Positions 26,967 to 35,300 of a stretch of 60,541 nucleotides of DNA are shown here, one piece after another (positions within the stretch are counted from its first letter, which is position 1; every line of letters begins with the position of its first letter). The position numbers and the translations under genes were made by a program. Source of the DNA: Acidobacteriota bacterium (lineage in GTDB: Bacteria > Acidobacteriota > Vicinamibacteria > Vicinamibacterales > CAVVIG01). Location: NCBI GenBank assembly GCA_016195265.1, contig JACPZW010000001.1, forward strand, positions 1 through 60,541. Direction: 5' to 3'. The notes below the pieces were generated by a model that was given only the letters and a program-made list of their open reading frames with translations, made no database searches and was not told the origin of the DNA.

Positions 26967-27667
26967 GATGCGGGTGACGGCGCCGGCGGGTCGGCGAGTT
27001 TGTAGCCGAACTGTTTCACGGTAACGAGCGCGTCGGTGAGCACCGGCAGTTTCTCGCGCAGCCGGCGCACGTGGACGTCGACGGTGCGCGTCCCGCCGGT
27101 GTAGCGATAGCCCCAGACGTCGGTGAGCAGCAGGTCGCGCGACAGAACGCGGCCGCGGTGCTTCAGCAAGTACTCGAGCAGCAGGAATTCTTTCGCCGTC
27201 AGCGTGACCGGTTGCCCCGCGAGCAGGACGAGGTGGCGCTCGGTGTCGAGCGCAATCGGGCCGTACGACAGCGTGCTGGTGGCCGGCGTCCCGCGCTGCG
27301 CCCGCCGGAGCAGGGCGCGCACGCGCGCGACGAGTTCGTTCGGGCTGAACGGCTTCGCGAGGTAGTCGTCCGCGCCGATCTCCAGACCGACGATCTTCTC
27401 GGCTTCCTCGGCGCGGGCGGTCAGCATGATGATCGGAATGCCGGCCGTCGCCTCGGTCGCCCGGAGCCGCCGGCAGATTTCAAGGCCGTCCACGTGCGGG
27501 AGCATGAGATCCAGGACGAGCAGATCAGGCGCGCGGGCGGTGACGGCCTGCAGCGCGTCGCGTCCCGACGCCACGTGCTCGGTCGAGAAGCCGGCTTTTT
27601 CGAGGTAGCGGACGACGAGGTGAGCGATGTCCGGATCGTCCTCGACGATCAGGATGCGCGTCGGCAT
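26963..27667 (-). CDS. phoB: Response regulator, OmpR/PhoB family
   Basis: 234 residues. The receiver domain (1-122) has acidic pocket EDDPDI, phospho-Asp in [14 protein letters not shown] (about residue 52), and [19 protein letters not shown] with the conserved Lys. The C-terminal winged helix (about 135-228) ends with [23 protein letters not shown]. The closest functional assignment is PhoB because of its PhoR partner and the presence of Pho-like boxes in the window. No array of that kind lies directly upstream of it. Confidence 0.87.
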   Translation of the reverse strand: MPTRILIVEDDPDIAHLVVRYLEKAGFSTEHVASGRDALQAVTARAPDLLVLDLMLPHVDGLEICRRLRATEATAGIPIIMLTARAEEAEKIVGLEIGADDYLAKPFSPNELVARVRALLRRAQRGTPATSTLSYGPIALDTERHLVLLAGQPVTLTAKEFLLLEYLLKHRGRVLSRDLLLTDVWGYRYTGGTRTVDVHVRRLREKLPVLTDALVTVKQFGYKLADPPAPSPAS

Positions 27668-27682
27668 GGCGATTCATTCTAG

Positions 27683-27820
27683 CTGGTGGCTGCCGCCGTC
27701 GCGCCTTCGGCGCTATGGCGAGCCTGGCCGTAGCTCGCAGCCGATGGCAGCGAGCGAAGGCCGGGTGGCTGGTGGCTGGGGATTGTTCGTCCAGCCCCTG
27801 GCCCCTAGCGTCCAGCCTCT
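27683..27820 (-). repeat. REP-like element (copy 1) plus CCAGCCN heptamers
   Basis: On the minus strand, 27779-27683 reads CCAGCCACCAG, CCACCCGGCCTTCGCTC, then GCGAGCTACGGCCAGGCTCG, GCGCCGAAGGCGC and GGCGGCAGCCACCAG. It aligns along most of its length with 48268-48371. Next to it (27792-27820) are degenerate 7-mers: CCAGCCC, CTGGCCC, CTAGCGT and CCAGCCT. The element occupies the space between phoB and the next gene. Confidence 0.75.
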
Positions 27821-27834
27821 ATAGAATGTTCTCT

Positions 27835-28293
27835 ATGCGTAACGTTCTTATTGCGGCTCTTCTCGCTCAACTCACGCCCGCGCCAGCCAATCGTCACGCC
27901 ACCGTGACCGTTGCGCCGGCCGAAGTCGGCGGGAAGCCGGGCGGAAAGCTCGCGCTGTTTGTGGACATCACGCCGAAGCCCGGCATCCACGTCTACGCGC
28001 CGGGCGCGAAGGACTACATCGCGGTGTCGTTGAAGCTCGCACCGCGCCCGGATTTCAAGACGGGCCGGGCGGCGTTCCCGAAATCCGAGGACATGTTCTT
28101 CGAACCGCTCAACGAGCACGTGCCGGTGTACCAGAAGCCGTTCCGCATCACGCAGGACGTCACCCTCGCCAAGTCAGTCGCGGCGGGATCGACGGTGACG
28201 GTGGCGGGCACGCTCAGCTTTCAGGCCTGCGACGACAAGGTCTGCTACGCGCCGGAGTCCGTGCCGGTGAGCTGGTCCGTGCTCGTGAAGTAG
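27835..28293 (+). CDS. DsbD N-terminal-domain-like periplasmic protein
   Basis: 152 residues from the ATG at 27835. TAGAAT at 27822-27827 ends 7 nt upstream, so the mRNA may be leaderless. A short signal segment (MRNVLIAALLAQLTPAPA) is followed by an immunoglobulin-like domain. FQACDDKVCYAPESVPVSW supplies the CxxxxC pair typical of the DsbD alpha domain, which passes electrons to periplasmic thiol partners. The membrane and C-terminal domains of DsbD are absent, so it may work with a separate CcdA-like protein. The family call rests on that motif. Confidence 0.72.
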   Translation: MRNVLIAALLAQLTPAPANRHATVTVAPAEVGGKPGGKLALFVDITPKPGIHVYAPGAKDYIAVSLKLAPRPDFKTGRAAFPKSEDMFFEPLNEHVPVYQKPFRITQDVTLAKSVAAGSTVTVAGTLSFQACDDKVCYAPESVPVSWSVLVK

Positions 28294-28366
28294 ATCCACC
28301 GGTTCATTTCGCCTCCCAGGTTAGTCACGCCTTCATAGATCCGAATCCCCGGCGGACACGCTCCTG

Positions 28367-28500
28367 CTATTTCTGGAGCCGCGCGTCGACTCGTCCCACC
28401 GCGCCGGCATCATCGATGCGGACGGGCGGACCGAACGCCTCTCCCGAGTTGGACGAGAACGCCGCGAAGACGTGCCCCTGATCGAACTTCAGCGTCGCGC
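28367..28500 (-). pseudogene. Exo-sialidase/BNR-repeat C-terminal remnant
   Basis: In one minus-strand frame the text reads GHVFAAFSSNSGEAFGPPV and RIDDAGAVGRVDARLQK before a stop at 28367. That is the pattern of BNR (Asp-box-like) sialidase repeats. It has no start and overlaps the end of the neighbouring small gene in a shifted frame, so it is a fragment joined at about 28500. Confidence 0.45.
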
Positions 28501-28779
28501 GATCGCCATGTCGTCCGGACGGCTCGCGTTCTCACGGATGGCCAACATCACCCAGCGTGGAGAGACGCCGACGATGTGGCACAGGTCGAGCGACTGCCCG
28601 TCGGCAAGGCGTATCTGGACCGTTGGCAGATGCTCCTCAGGAGCCGGGCAGTGGTCGCGCACGAATCGTCCGAGGTGGCCCAGGAAGAAACTTGGGCCGA
28701 ACGGGCACGTGCCGTCAGCCCGAGTGAGCGCGGCGACGGCTGCCGCACTCGCTGTTTTGCTGTCATTGGTTTCGGGCAT
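28489..28779 (-). CDS. Hypothetical protein, possibly 3'-truncated
   Basis: 96 residues from an ATG with a strong Shine-Dalgarno sequence (GGGGAGGA 6 nt upstream). The core FGPSFFLGHLGRFVRDHCPA and LADGQSLDLCHIVGVSPRWV looks conserved-protein-like, but I do not recognise the family. It ends a few residues after VMLAIREN, where the sialidase remnant begins in another frame. This suggests that the original C-terminus was lost at a junction. It is the last gene of the metal-resistance operon. Confidence 0.55.
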   Translation of the reverse strand: MPETNDSKTASAAAVAALTRADGTCPFGPSFFLGHLGRFVRDHCPAPEEHLPTVQIRLADGQSLDLCHIVGVSPRWVMLAIRENASRPDDMAIARR

Positions 28780-28836
28780 GATGTTCCTCCCCGCAGGGAC
28801 GCGACACCGAGATACTCAGGTCCACGCCGTACGTCG

Positions 28837-29535
28837 TCACAACCGGTAGCCAACCGCGAAGGTCATCGTCATGAGCGTCAGTCGGTCGCCGTTGCCGAAC
28901 ACGACGAGCGCGCGGACATCGGGGCGCACGTAAATCCGTTCCGTCACGTCGAGGCGAATGCCGCCGCCGAACGTGAGCGCCGGGTCGGTGAATGAGCGCA
29001 TGCCCCAATGCCCGTTCACCGGAACGGTCATCTGTCCGAGGCGATTCGCGTAGAACGCCGGCATGCGACTGCCATTGAACACGGTGCCGCTTCCCATCAT
29101 GAAACCTGACGTTCCCTGAATCGACGACATCATCGTGCCGGGGCCGAATTGCGATCCCAGCCCGCCGAACATCGATTCGTTGTCCATATCGAAGCTGGCC
29201 AGGTACACGCCGCCGCCCGCCGCGACATACGGCGCGGCCCTCCGCGTCCTGGCAACCGTGAAGAGCAACGTGCCAGTCCCTTCGAATTCCATCGAAGCGT
29301 GCCCGCGACCCGTGGCAATGCCGCGCGCTTCGACGCCGATGCGCTCGGTGGCATCGAAGGCGAGATTCAGACCGACGCTTCCGCCAGCATCTCCGGATCC
29401 CGCCGACAAGCCGCCGAGAACGCCGATCGAGGCCGGTCGATACGGTTCCAGCAACGCGGGTTGCGCGCCTGCCGGTGTGGCCACGATGGCAGTCAACGCG
29501 AGACTGGTGAACAGGGCGAGTTGGTACCTCTTCAT
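28837..29535 (-). CDS. Outer-membrane beta-barrel protein
   Basis: 232 residues from ATG 29535 (another ATG lies 9 nt upstream). A signal peptide (to about residue 25, AGA-QPALL) is followed by glycine-rich alternating strands (IGVLGGLSAGSGDAGGSVGL, YVAAGGGVYLASF) and a C-terminal LTLMTMTFAVGYRL. This is typical of small OmpA/OmpW-like barrels. It has several Met-rich stretches (MFGG, TMMSS, FMMGS). Located in the Cus-type operon, it may take part in metal handling; that is inferred. Confidence 0.75.
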   Translation of the reverse strand: MKRYQLALFTSLALTAIVATPAGAQPALLEPYRPASIGVLGGLSAGSGDAGGSVGLNLAFDATERIGVEARGIATGRGHASMEFEGTGTLLFTVARTRRAAPYVAAGGGVYLASFDMDNESMFGGLGSQFGPGTMMSSIQGTSGFMMGSGTVFNGSRMPAFYANRLGQMTVPVNGHWGMRSFTDPALTFGGGIRLDVTERIYVRPDVRALVVFGNGDRLTLMTMTFAVGYRL

Positions 29536-29548
29536 AACAGACACTCCT

Positions 29549-30169
29549 TTACCGTGCGACGATGAGCTTCAGGATGTCGGACCAGAGATTCTGCTCGACC
29601 TCGATCGTGAAGCCGGCGGCTCGCACGTTTTCCACCGTGCGCCGATTGATGTGCGGGCCGGCACGCGACACAAGCGGATCGAGCCGGTCGAACATGGCGC
29701 CGAGGCGGCGGCCACCGGGCCGCACGTGCTCGAGCAGAACGGCACGGCCGCCGGGCGCGAGCACCCGGCGGATTTCCCTCAACCCGATCACCGGATCGGG
29801 AACCGAACAGAACACGCACGTGGCCACGACGGTGTTGAATGACCCATCGGAGAACGCCAGCGTCTGGACGTCCATCTCGTGCAGATGCACGCGGGCCTGG
29901 ATGCCGCCGCGTCGGCGCGCTCGCGCCAGCATCCCCGGGCTGAGGTCAATCGCGTCGACGTCGAGACCGGCCGGGTAGTCAGGCAGATTGATGCCGGTGC
30001 CCACGCCGACTTCCAGGACGCGCGGTCCTGTAACTCTCGCGAGCACGACACGCCGAAAGCGTTTCATGCCCAGCAGTTCCATCGGCCAGACCTGCCAGTC
30101 GTAATACGTGGACGCCCGGTCGTAACGGCGGCGCGTCGCCGCCGTTTCAGGCTCGAGTTCGTGTTGCAT
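29549..30169 (-). CDS. Class I SAM-dependent methyltransferase (UbiE-like)
   Basis: 206 residues. Motif I is VLEVGVGTGINLP (about residue 51), then DAIDLSPGMLARAR (motif II) and VVATCVFCSVPDPVIGLREI with RVLAPGGRAVLLEHV (motif IV to post-IV). This is the Methyltransf_11 layout of UbiE-like enzymes. The substrate is unknown. Similar genes often sit in metal and metalloid resistance operons. It is separated by 18 bp from the upstream gene and 13 bp from the barrel protein, so it is in the same transcript. Confidence 0.82.
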   Translation of the reverse strand: MQHELEPETAATRRRYDRASTYYDWQVWPMELLGMKRFRRVVLARVTGPRVLEVGVGTGINLPDYPAGLDVDAIDLSPGMLARARRRGGIQARVHLHEMDVQTLAFSDGSFNTVVATCVFCSVPDPVIGLREIRRVLAPGGRAVLLEHVRPGGRRLGAMFDRLDPLVSRAGPHINRRTVENVRAAGFTIEVEQNLWSDILKLIVAR

Positions 30170-30187
30170 GGCCTTGCCTCTTCGCGC

Positions 30188-30520
30188 TCAGTGCGCTGCC
30201 ACGATTCTGTCGACCTTGAGGATGTTCGTTTTGGTAAACAGGACTCCCGTCACTTTGACCTTCTGGCCTGCAAAGCTCGCGGGCGTTTCCTGATCGCTCA
30301 GCGTGTAGACGCCCTTGCCGACGGCGAGCGCGTACTTGTGGGTCTTCGCGTCCCCGACGCATTCGCGCACGCATTTCTCGTCGGGCGACACGTTCATCGG
30401 TTTGTGATTCGTGGTGCACATCGTGTCGGTGATGACGCCGGCGTACGTCTGTGACTGTTGTGCGTAAATGGCCGGCGCTGCGAGCAGCCCGACCAGAACG
30501 AGCGACGCGATGACTCTCAT
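30188..30520 (-). CDS. Secreted small protein with conserved Cys (DTMC...C..C)
   Basis: 110 residues from the ATG overlapping the pump stop (ATGA). The signal peptide ends at AIYA-QQ. The mature part starts TYAGVITDTMCTTNHK, then CVRECVGDAKTHKYAL and a beta-rich end (VKVTGVLFTKTNILKVDRI). Three cysteines and a His in the first half could bind metal. Proteins of this shape are common in Acidobacteria and have no assigned function. The location suggests periplasmic copper or silver handling. Confidence 0.72.
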   Translation of the reverse strand: MRVIASLVLVGLLAAPAIYAQQSQTYAGVITDTMCTTNHKPMNVSPDEKCVRECVGDAKTHKYALAVGKGVYTLSDQETPASFAGQKVKVTGVLFTKTNILKVDRIVAAH

Positions 30521-33500
30521 GACAGCTCTCCTTGCGTTGGGGACGACGGCGCGAGCGCCAGCTCGCGCTTCAGGCCGAAATGCCATTTCCAGATCTCGTA
30601 AATGGCGGGGTAGACGACGAGTTCCAATACGAACGAGGTGAAGATGCCGCCGATCATCGGGGCAGCGATGCGCTTCATGACGTCGGCGCCCGCGCCCACC
30701 GACCACATGATGGGCACGAGCCCCATGAACATCACAGCCACGGTCATGAACTTCGGCCGAATCCTCTTCACGGCACCGTGCATGATGGCGTCACGAAGGT
30801 CACGCGCGGATCGCAGGCGTCCTTCACGGCGGGCGTCCTCATACGCAATGTCGAGGTAGAGCAGCATGAACACGCCGGTCTCCGCATCGACGCCCATCAG
30901 CGCGATCAGGCCGACCCAGACGCCGATACTCATGTTGTAGCCGAGCAGATAGAGCAGCCACACGGCGCCCACCGCTGAAAACGGCACCGCCAGCAGGATG
31001 ATGAAGGTCTTGGCCATCGAGCGCGTGTTCAGGTAGAGGAGCATGATCACGAGGAACAGCGTGACCGGCAGCACGATCTTCATGCGCTCCCTGACGCGCT
31101 GCATCGCCTCGTACTGTCCGCTCCACGCGAGCGAGTATCCCGTCGGCAGCTTGACGCGCTCCGCGATCACGCGCTTGGCTTCGGTCACGTAGCTGCCGAT
31201 GTCACGTCCCGCGACATCGACGTAGACATACCCGTTCAACATGCCGTTTTCGTCGCGCAACATCGCGGGGCCGCTGATCAGCTTGACCGTGGCGAGCTGA
31301 CCGATCGGGATTTGCATGCGGCCGTCCATCGCCGGTACGACGACGCGACGCAGGCGATCGAGATCGCTGCGGTAGTCCCGGAAGTACCGCACGTTGACCC
31401 CGTAGCGTTCGCGCCCTTCAATCGTCGTTGTCACGGTGTCGCCGCCGACCGCCGACATGACGACCATCTGCGCATCGTCGATCGATAGCCCGTAGCGCGC
31501 GAGCTCGTCGCGCTTCCAGTCAAAATCGACGAAGTAGCCACCTGACGTCCGTTCGGCGAACACGCTCCGCGTTCCGAACACGGGCGGGAGCACCGATTCG
31601 ATCTCGGTCCCGATCCGTTCGATCTCATGGATATTCGAGCCGTAGACCTTGATGCCGACCGGTGTGCGGACGCCGGTCGTCAGCATGTCGATGCGTGCCT
31701 TGATCGGCATCGTCCAGGCGTTGGTCGTGCCCGGCAACTTGAGCGCTTGGTTCATGTCCTGCACGAGCTGATCGGTAGAGAGTCGATCGCTCGTGATGCG
31801 ACGCAGCGCCGGCCGTAGCCACTGGGGCGCCCAGTCGGAGTACCACGTTTCGACGAATCGCCATTGGTCGTGCGGCTTCAACACAATGACGGTTTCCATC
31901 ATGGAGAACGGGGCGGGATCGGTGGACGTTTCCGCGCGGCCGGATTTGCCCATCACCGTCTCGACTTCCGGAAACTGCTTGATGATCTTGTCCTGCGTTT
32001 GGAGCAGCCGTTGCGCTTCGGCGACGGAGATGCCCGGGAGCGTCGACGGCATGAACAGGAGCGTGCCCTCGTCGAGGGGCGGCATGAACTCCGACCCGAG
32101 CCGCTGGAACACCGGCACGGTCAGCGCGACGGTCGCGACCGCGGCCGCCAGCACGAACCACTTCCAGCGCAGAGACCACGCGCAGATCGGCTCGTACACC
32201 AGAATGAGGATCCGGCTGACGGGATGCGTCTCTTCCGAGTGAATCTTCCCGACCAGGACGGCGCTGGTCACGCGCGCCAGCCACTTGGGCCGGAACGAGA
32301 AGTTCTGCATGTGCGTGAACAGCAGGCGCAGGGCCGGATCAAGAGTGATCGCGAGGACCGCGGCGACGATCATCGAGAAGTTTTTGGTGTACGCCAGCGG
32401 TTTGAACAGTCGGCCCTCTTGCGCCTCAAGTGTCAGGACCGGCAGGAACGATACGGCGATCACGAGCAGCGCGAAGAAGCTTGGTCCGCCCACTTCCTTC
32501 ACGGCGTCGACGACGACGCGATGGTAGTCTTCCCTTCGGCCCGTTCGTTCCCACTGCTCGAGCTTCTTGTGCGTCTGCTCGACGACGACGATCGCGGCGT
32601 CGACCATCGCGCCGACCGCGATCGCGATGCCGCCGAGCGACATGATGTTGGAGGTCAGCCCCATCATGCGCATCGGGATGAACGCGATCGCGACGGCGAC
32701 CGGAATCGTGATGATCGGGATGACGGCGCTCGGAATGTGCCACAGGAACAGCAGGATGATCGCGGAGACGATCAGCAGCTCTTCGATCAGCGTGCGCTTC
32801 AGGTTCTCGATCGACCGCAGAATCAGATCCGAGCGATCGTAGGTCGTGACCACCTTGACACCGGCGGGCAGTGAAGGCTCCAGCTCCTTCAACTTGTCTT
32901 TCACGCGATCGATCACGTTCAGCGCGTTCTCGCCCTCGCGCATGACGACGATGCCGGCGACGACGTCGCCCGTGCCGTTCAAATCGGCGATTCCTCGGCG
33001 CAAGTCGGGACCGAGCGTCACGTCGCCGACGTCGCGGATACGAACGGGCACGCCGCCCTCGCTTCGTGCGAGGACAATCTCCCCGATGTCCGCCGCGGAC
33101 TTTGCGTAGCCGCGCCCGCGGACCATGTACTCGGCGCCGGTCATCTCGACCAGCCGGCCGCCGACGTCGTTGTTTCCCTGCCGCACGGCGTCAATCACTT
33201 TGCCGATGGGAATGTTGAACGTCCGCAGGCGATTCGGATCGACCTGCACCTGGTATTGCCGGACGAACCCGCCGAGCGGCGCCACCTCCGCCACGCCAGG
33301 CACAGACTTCAAGTAGTAGCGGAGGTACCAATCCTGGTAGCTCCGGAGCTCGTCGAGGCCGTGCCGGCCGCTCGTGTCGACGAGCGCGTATTGAAAGACC
33401 CAGCCGACGCCCGTCGCATCGGGTCCGAGCTCGGTGCGCACACCCTGCGGCAATCGCGGAAGGACGCCCGACAGGTATTCGAGCGTGCGGGAGCGCGCCC

Positions 33501-33810
33501 AATAGATGTCGGTCCCTTCCTCGAACACGATGTAGACGTACGAGAAGCCGAAGTCGGAGAAGCCGCGGACCGCCTTCACCTTGGCGGCTCCGAGCATCGC
33601 TGTCACGATCGGATAGGTGACCTGGTCTTCGACGATGTCCGGGCTGCGGTCCCAGCGCGAATAGACGATGACCTGCGTGTCACTCAGGTCAGGAATCGCG
33701 TCGAGCGGCACGGTCTTCATCGACCAGACGCCCGCGACGACCGCGACCGCGACGATTAGAAAGACGACGAAGCGGTTCTTTGCCGAGAACTCGATGATGG
33801 CGTTAATCAT
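30517..33810 (-). CDS. cusA: CusA/CzcA-type heavy-metal RND pump
   Basis: 1097 residues, the longest gene of this operon. The N-terminus AKNRFVVFLIVAVAVVAGVW is TM1. IPDLSDTQVIVYSRWDRSPD and GFSDFGFSYVYIVFEEGTD are hallmark HME-RND segments, as is AVGAMVDAAIVVVEQTHKKL in TM4, whose Asp is the proton relay. The second half has GVWVGLIALMGVDAETGVFM, matching CusA-like pumps for Cu(I)/Ag(I) more than CzcA. It exports metal ions through the CusB-like adaptor and CusC-like channel. It overlaps the adaptor gene by 8 bp. Substrate (Cu/Ag) is inferred from these motifs. Confidence 0.9.
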   Translation of the reverse strand: MINAIIEFSAKNRFVVFLIVAVAVVAGVWSMKTVPLDAIPDLSDTQVIVYSRWDRSPDIVEDQVTYPIVTAMLGAAKVKAVRGFSDFGFSYVYIVFEEGTDIYWARSRTLEYLSGVLPRLPQGVRTELGPDATGVGWVFQYALVDTSGRHGLDELRSYQDWYLRYYLKSVPGVAEVAPLGGFVRQYQVQVDPNRLRTFNIPIGKVIDAVRQGNNDVGGRLVEMTGAEYMVRGRGYAKSAADIGEIVLARSEGGVPVRIRDVGDVTLGPDLRRGIADLNGTGDVVAGIVVMREGENALNVIDRVKDKLKELEPSLPAGVKVVTTYDRSDLILRSIENLKRTLIEELLIVSAIILLFLWHIPSAVIPIITIPVAVAIAFIPMRMMGLTSNIMSLGGIAIAVGAMVDAAIVVVEQTHKKLEQWERTGRREDYHRVVVDAVKEVGGPSFFALLVIAVSFLPVLTLEAQEGRLFKPLAYTKNFSMIVAAVLAITLDPALRLLFTHMQNFSFRPKWLARVTSAVLVGKIHSEETHPVSRILILVYEPICAWSLRWKWFVLAAAVATVALTVPVFQRLGSEFMPPLDEGTLLFMPSTLPGISVAEAQRLLQTQDKIIKQFPEVETVMGKSGRAETSTDPAPFSMMETVIVLKPHDQWRFVETWYSDWAPQWLRPALRRITSDRLSTDQLVQDMNQALKLPGTTNAWTMPIKARIDMLTTGVRTPVGIKVYGSNIHEIERIGTEIESVLPPVFGTRSVFAERTSGGYFVDFDWKRDELARYGLSIDDAQMVVMSAVGGDTVTTTIEGRERYGVNVRYFRDYRSDLDRLRRVVVPAMDGRMQIPIGQLATVKLISGPAMLRDENGMLNGYVYVDVAGRDIGSYVTEAKRVIAERVKLPTGYSLAWSGQYEAMQRVRERMKIVLPVTLFLVIMLLYLNTRSMAKTFIILLAVPFSAVGAVWLLYLLGYNMSIGVWVGLIALMGVDAETGVFMLLYLDIAYEDARREGRLRSARDLRDAIMHGAVKRIRPKFMTVAVMFMGLVPIMWSVGAGADVMKRIAAPMIGGIFTSFVLELVVYPAIYEIWKWHFGLKRELALAPSSPTQGELS

Positions 33811-35293
33811 GGCGAGGCGCTCCCGGCGTCGGCGTCTTCGGCTCGGGCATCGGCATCGACGGATCCATGGGTTTCTGGGGCGGCTTCACGTCCGGTGCGG
33901 CGCCGTGCTGATGCTGCGGGGCGCCCATGCCACTTGCCGCCGCCTTCAATTGACTCTCTGAGTCGATCAGGAACGTGCCGGACGACACGACGCGCTCGCC
34001 GGCGGAGAGGCCGCGCGTGATCGCGACGCGTTCGCCGAACCGATCGCCAACGACGACTTGACGAGGCTCGAGGTAGCCGTCGCCGAGATCGACGAACACC
34101 GTCTGCCGATCGCCCGTGTCCAGCACGGCTTCAGCGGGCACGACCAGCTGCTTCGCGCCGGCGATGCCGAACTCGACGTTGACGAACATGTCGGGCTTCA
34201 TTCGGAGTCCCGGATTGTTCGCGTCGAGTCGCACTTTGAGCGTGCGTGTTATCGGATCGACTTGTGGTTGGACGTAATTCACCTTCGCGCTAAGCGGCGG
34301 AGCGTTCCCGGTCGAGAACGAGACGTATGCCGACGCCCCAACCCTGATCGACGTGATATCCGACTCGAAGACATCGGCCACGATCCAAATCCGGCTCAGG
34401 TCCGTGATCGTGTACAGGTCGCTGTCTGGTGTGACCTTTTGATTCGGAAACGCCTTCCGCTCGCTCACGAAACCGCTGGCGGGTGCGAAGACGGTGACGC
34501 TATGGATTGGCTGACCTGTCTTGAGCACCTGATCGATTTGTTCGTCCTTGAGCTGCCACAGCTCCAGCCGCCGTCTGGCGGCTTCGAAGAGCGAATCACT
34601 GTGCTCGGTCGCGGACGCGAGCGGGTTGTTGCGCATCAAGTCCCGCGCGCGCGCGGCGAGCAGCAGCTCCTGCTGGGAGGCGAGCATCTCGGGGCTGTAG
34701 ATCGTCAGCATCGGTTGGCCCTGCGTGACGAAATCGCCGGTGAAGTCGACGAATACGTTCTCGATCCATCCTTCGATGCGCGTGTGGACGTGCGCCACGC
34801 GCGTCTCGTCGTAGGTCACCTTGCCGACGGATCGGATCGATCGCGTCTGGCCGTCGAGTTCAACGGCCGCGAACTTCACGCCGATCAGCTGCTGACGCTC
34901 CGGTGAGATCTTGATCGCGCCAGGCGTGGGCGTCGGCGTGGCGTCCGCGTAAACCGGCTCGAGCGTGTTCCCCGTTTCCGGATTGAGGCCCGGCTTGTCC
35001 GCGTGGTACTTCGGGTCGTGCGGGTCCTGGTAGTACAGAATCGCGCGACCGGCGCGTCCAACTGTGCCTGCCGGCCCCGCTTCGTCGGCGTACACCGGTT
35101 CGAGCGTCATTCCGCAATCGGGCGAAACTCCCGGCTTGTCGGACTTGTAGGCCGGGTGCATCGGGTCGACGTAATACAAGACGCGCCGGCCGGAGGGTCC
35201 CGAGCTCGTGTGCCTCGTCGCCCGCACGACATACCCGCCGGCAAACGTGGCTCCCAGCAGGACCAGGCCGAACAGGATCTTCAGCAGTTTCAT
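33803..35293 (-). CDS. cusB: CusB-type periplasmic adaptor with two heavy-metal-binding domains
   Basis: 496 residues with an N-terminal membrane/signal helix (about 5-24). Two tandem heavy-metal-binding modules follow: YYVDPMHPAYKSDKPGVSPD with CGMTLEPVY at about 40-73, and YYQDPHDPKYHADKPGLNPE with TGNTLEPVY at about 86-117. In the first, Met, His and Cys of the PMHP...CGM pattern are kept. The second has HDP and TGN instead, so its ligands are degenerate. The usual barrel-sandwich hybrid (VHTRIEGWIENVFVDFTGDFV) and beta-barrel domains follow, with a His/Met-rich tail (MGAPQHQHGAAPD). It links pump to channel and may hand over copper. Confidence 0.9.
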   Translation of the reverse strand: MKLLKILFGLVLLGATFAGGYVVRATRHTSSGPSGRRVLYYVDPMHPAYKSDKPGVSPDCGMTLEPVYADEAGPAGTVGRAGRAILYYQDPHDPKYHADKPGLNPETGNTLEPVYADATPTPTPGAIKISPERQQLIGVKFAAVELDGQTRSIRSVGKVTYDETRVAHVHTRIEGWIENVFVDFTGDFVTQGQPMLTIYSPEMLASQQELLLAARARDLMRNNPLASATEHSDSLFEAARRRLELWQLKDEQIDQVLKTGQPIHSVTVFAPASGFVSERKAFPNQKVTPDSDLYTITDLSRIWIVADVFESDITSIRVGASAYVSFSTGNAPPLSAKVNYVQPQVDPITRTLKVRLDANNPGLRMKPDMFVNVEFGIAGAKQLVVPAEAVLDTGDRQTVFVDLGDGYLEPRQVVVGDRFGERVAITRGLSAGERVVSSGTFLIDSESQLKAAASGMGAPQHQHGAAPDVKPPQKPMDPSMPMPEPKTPTPGAPRHD

Positions 35294-35300
35294 ACTTGCC

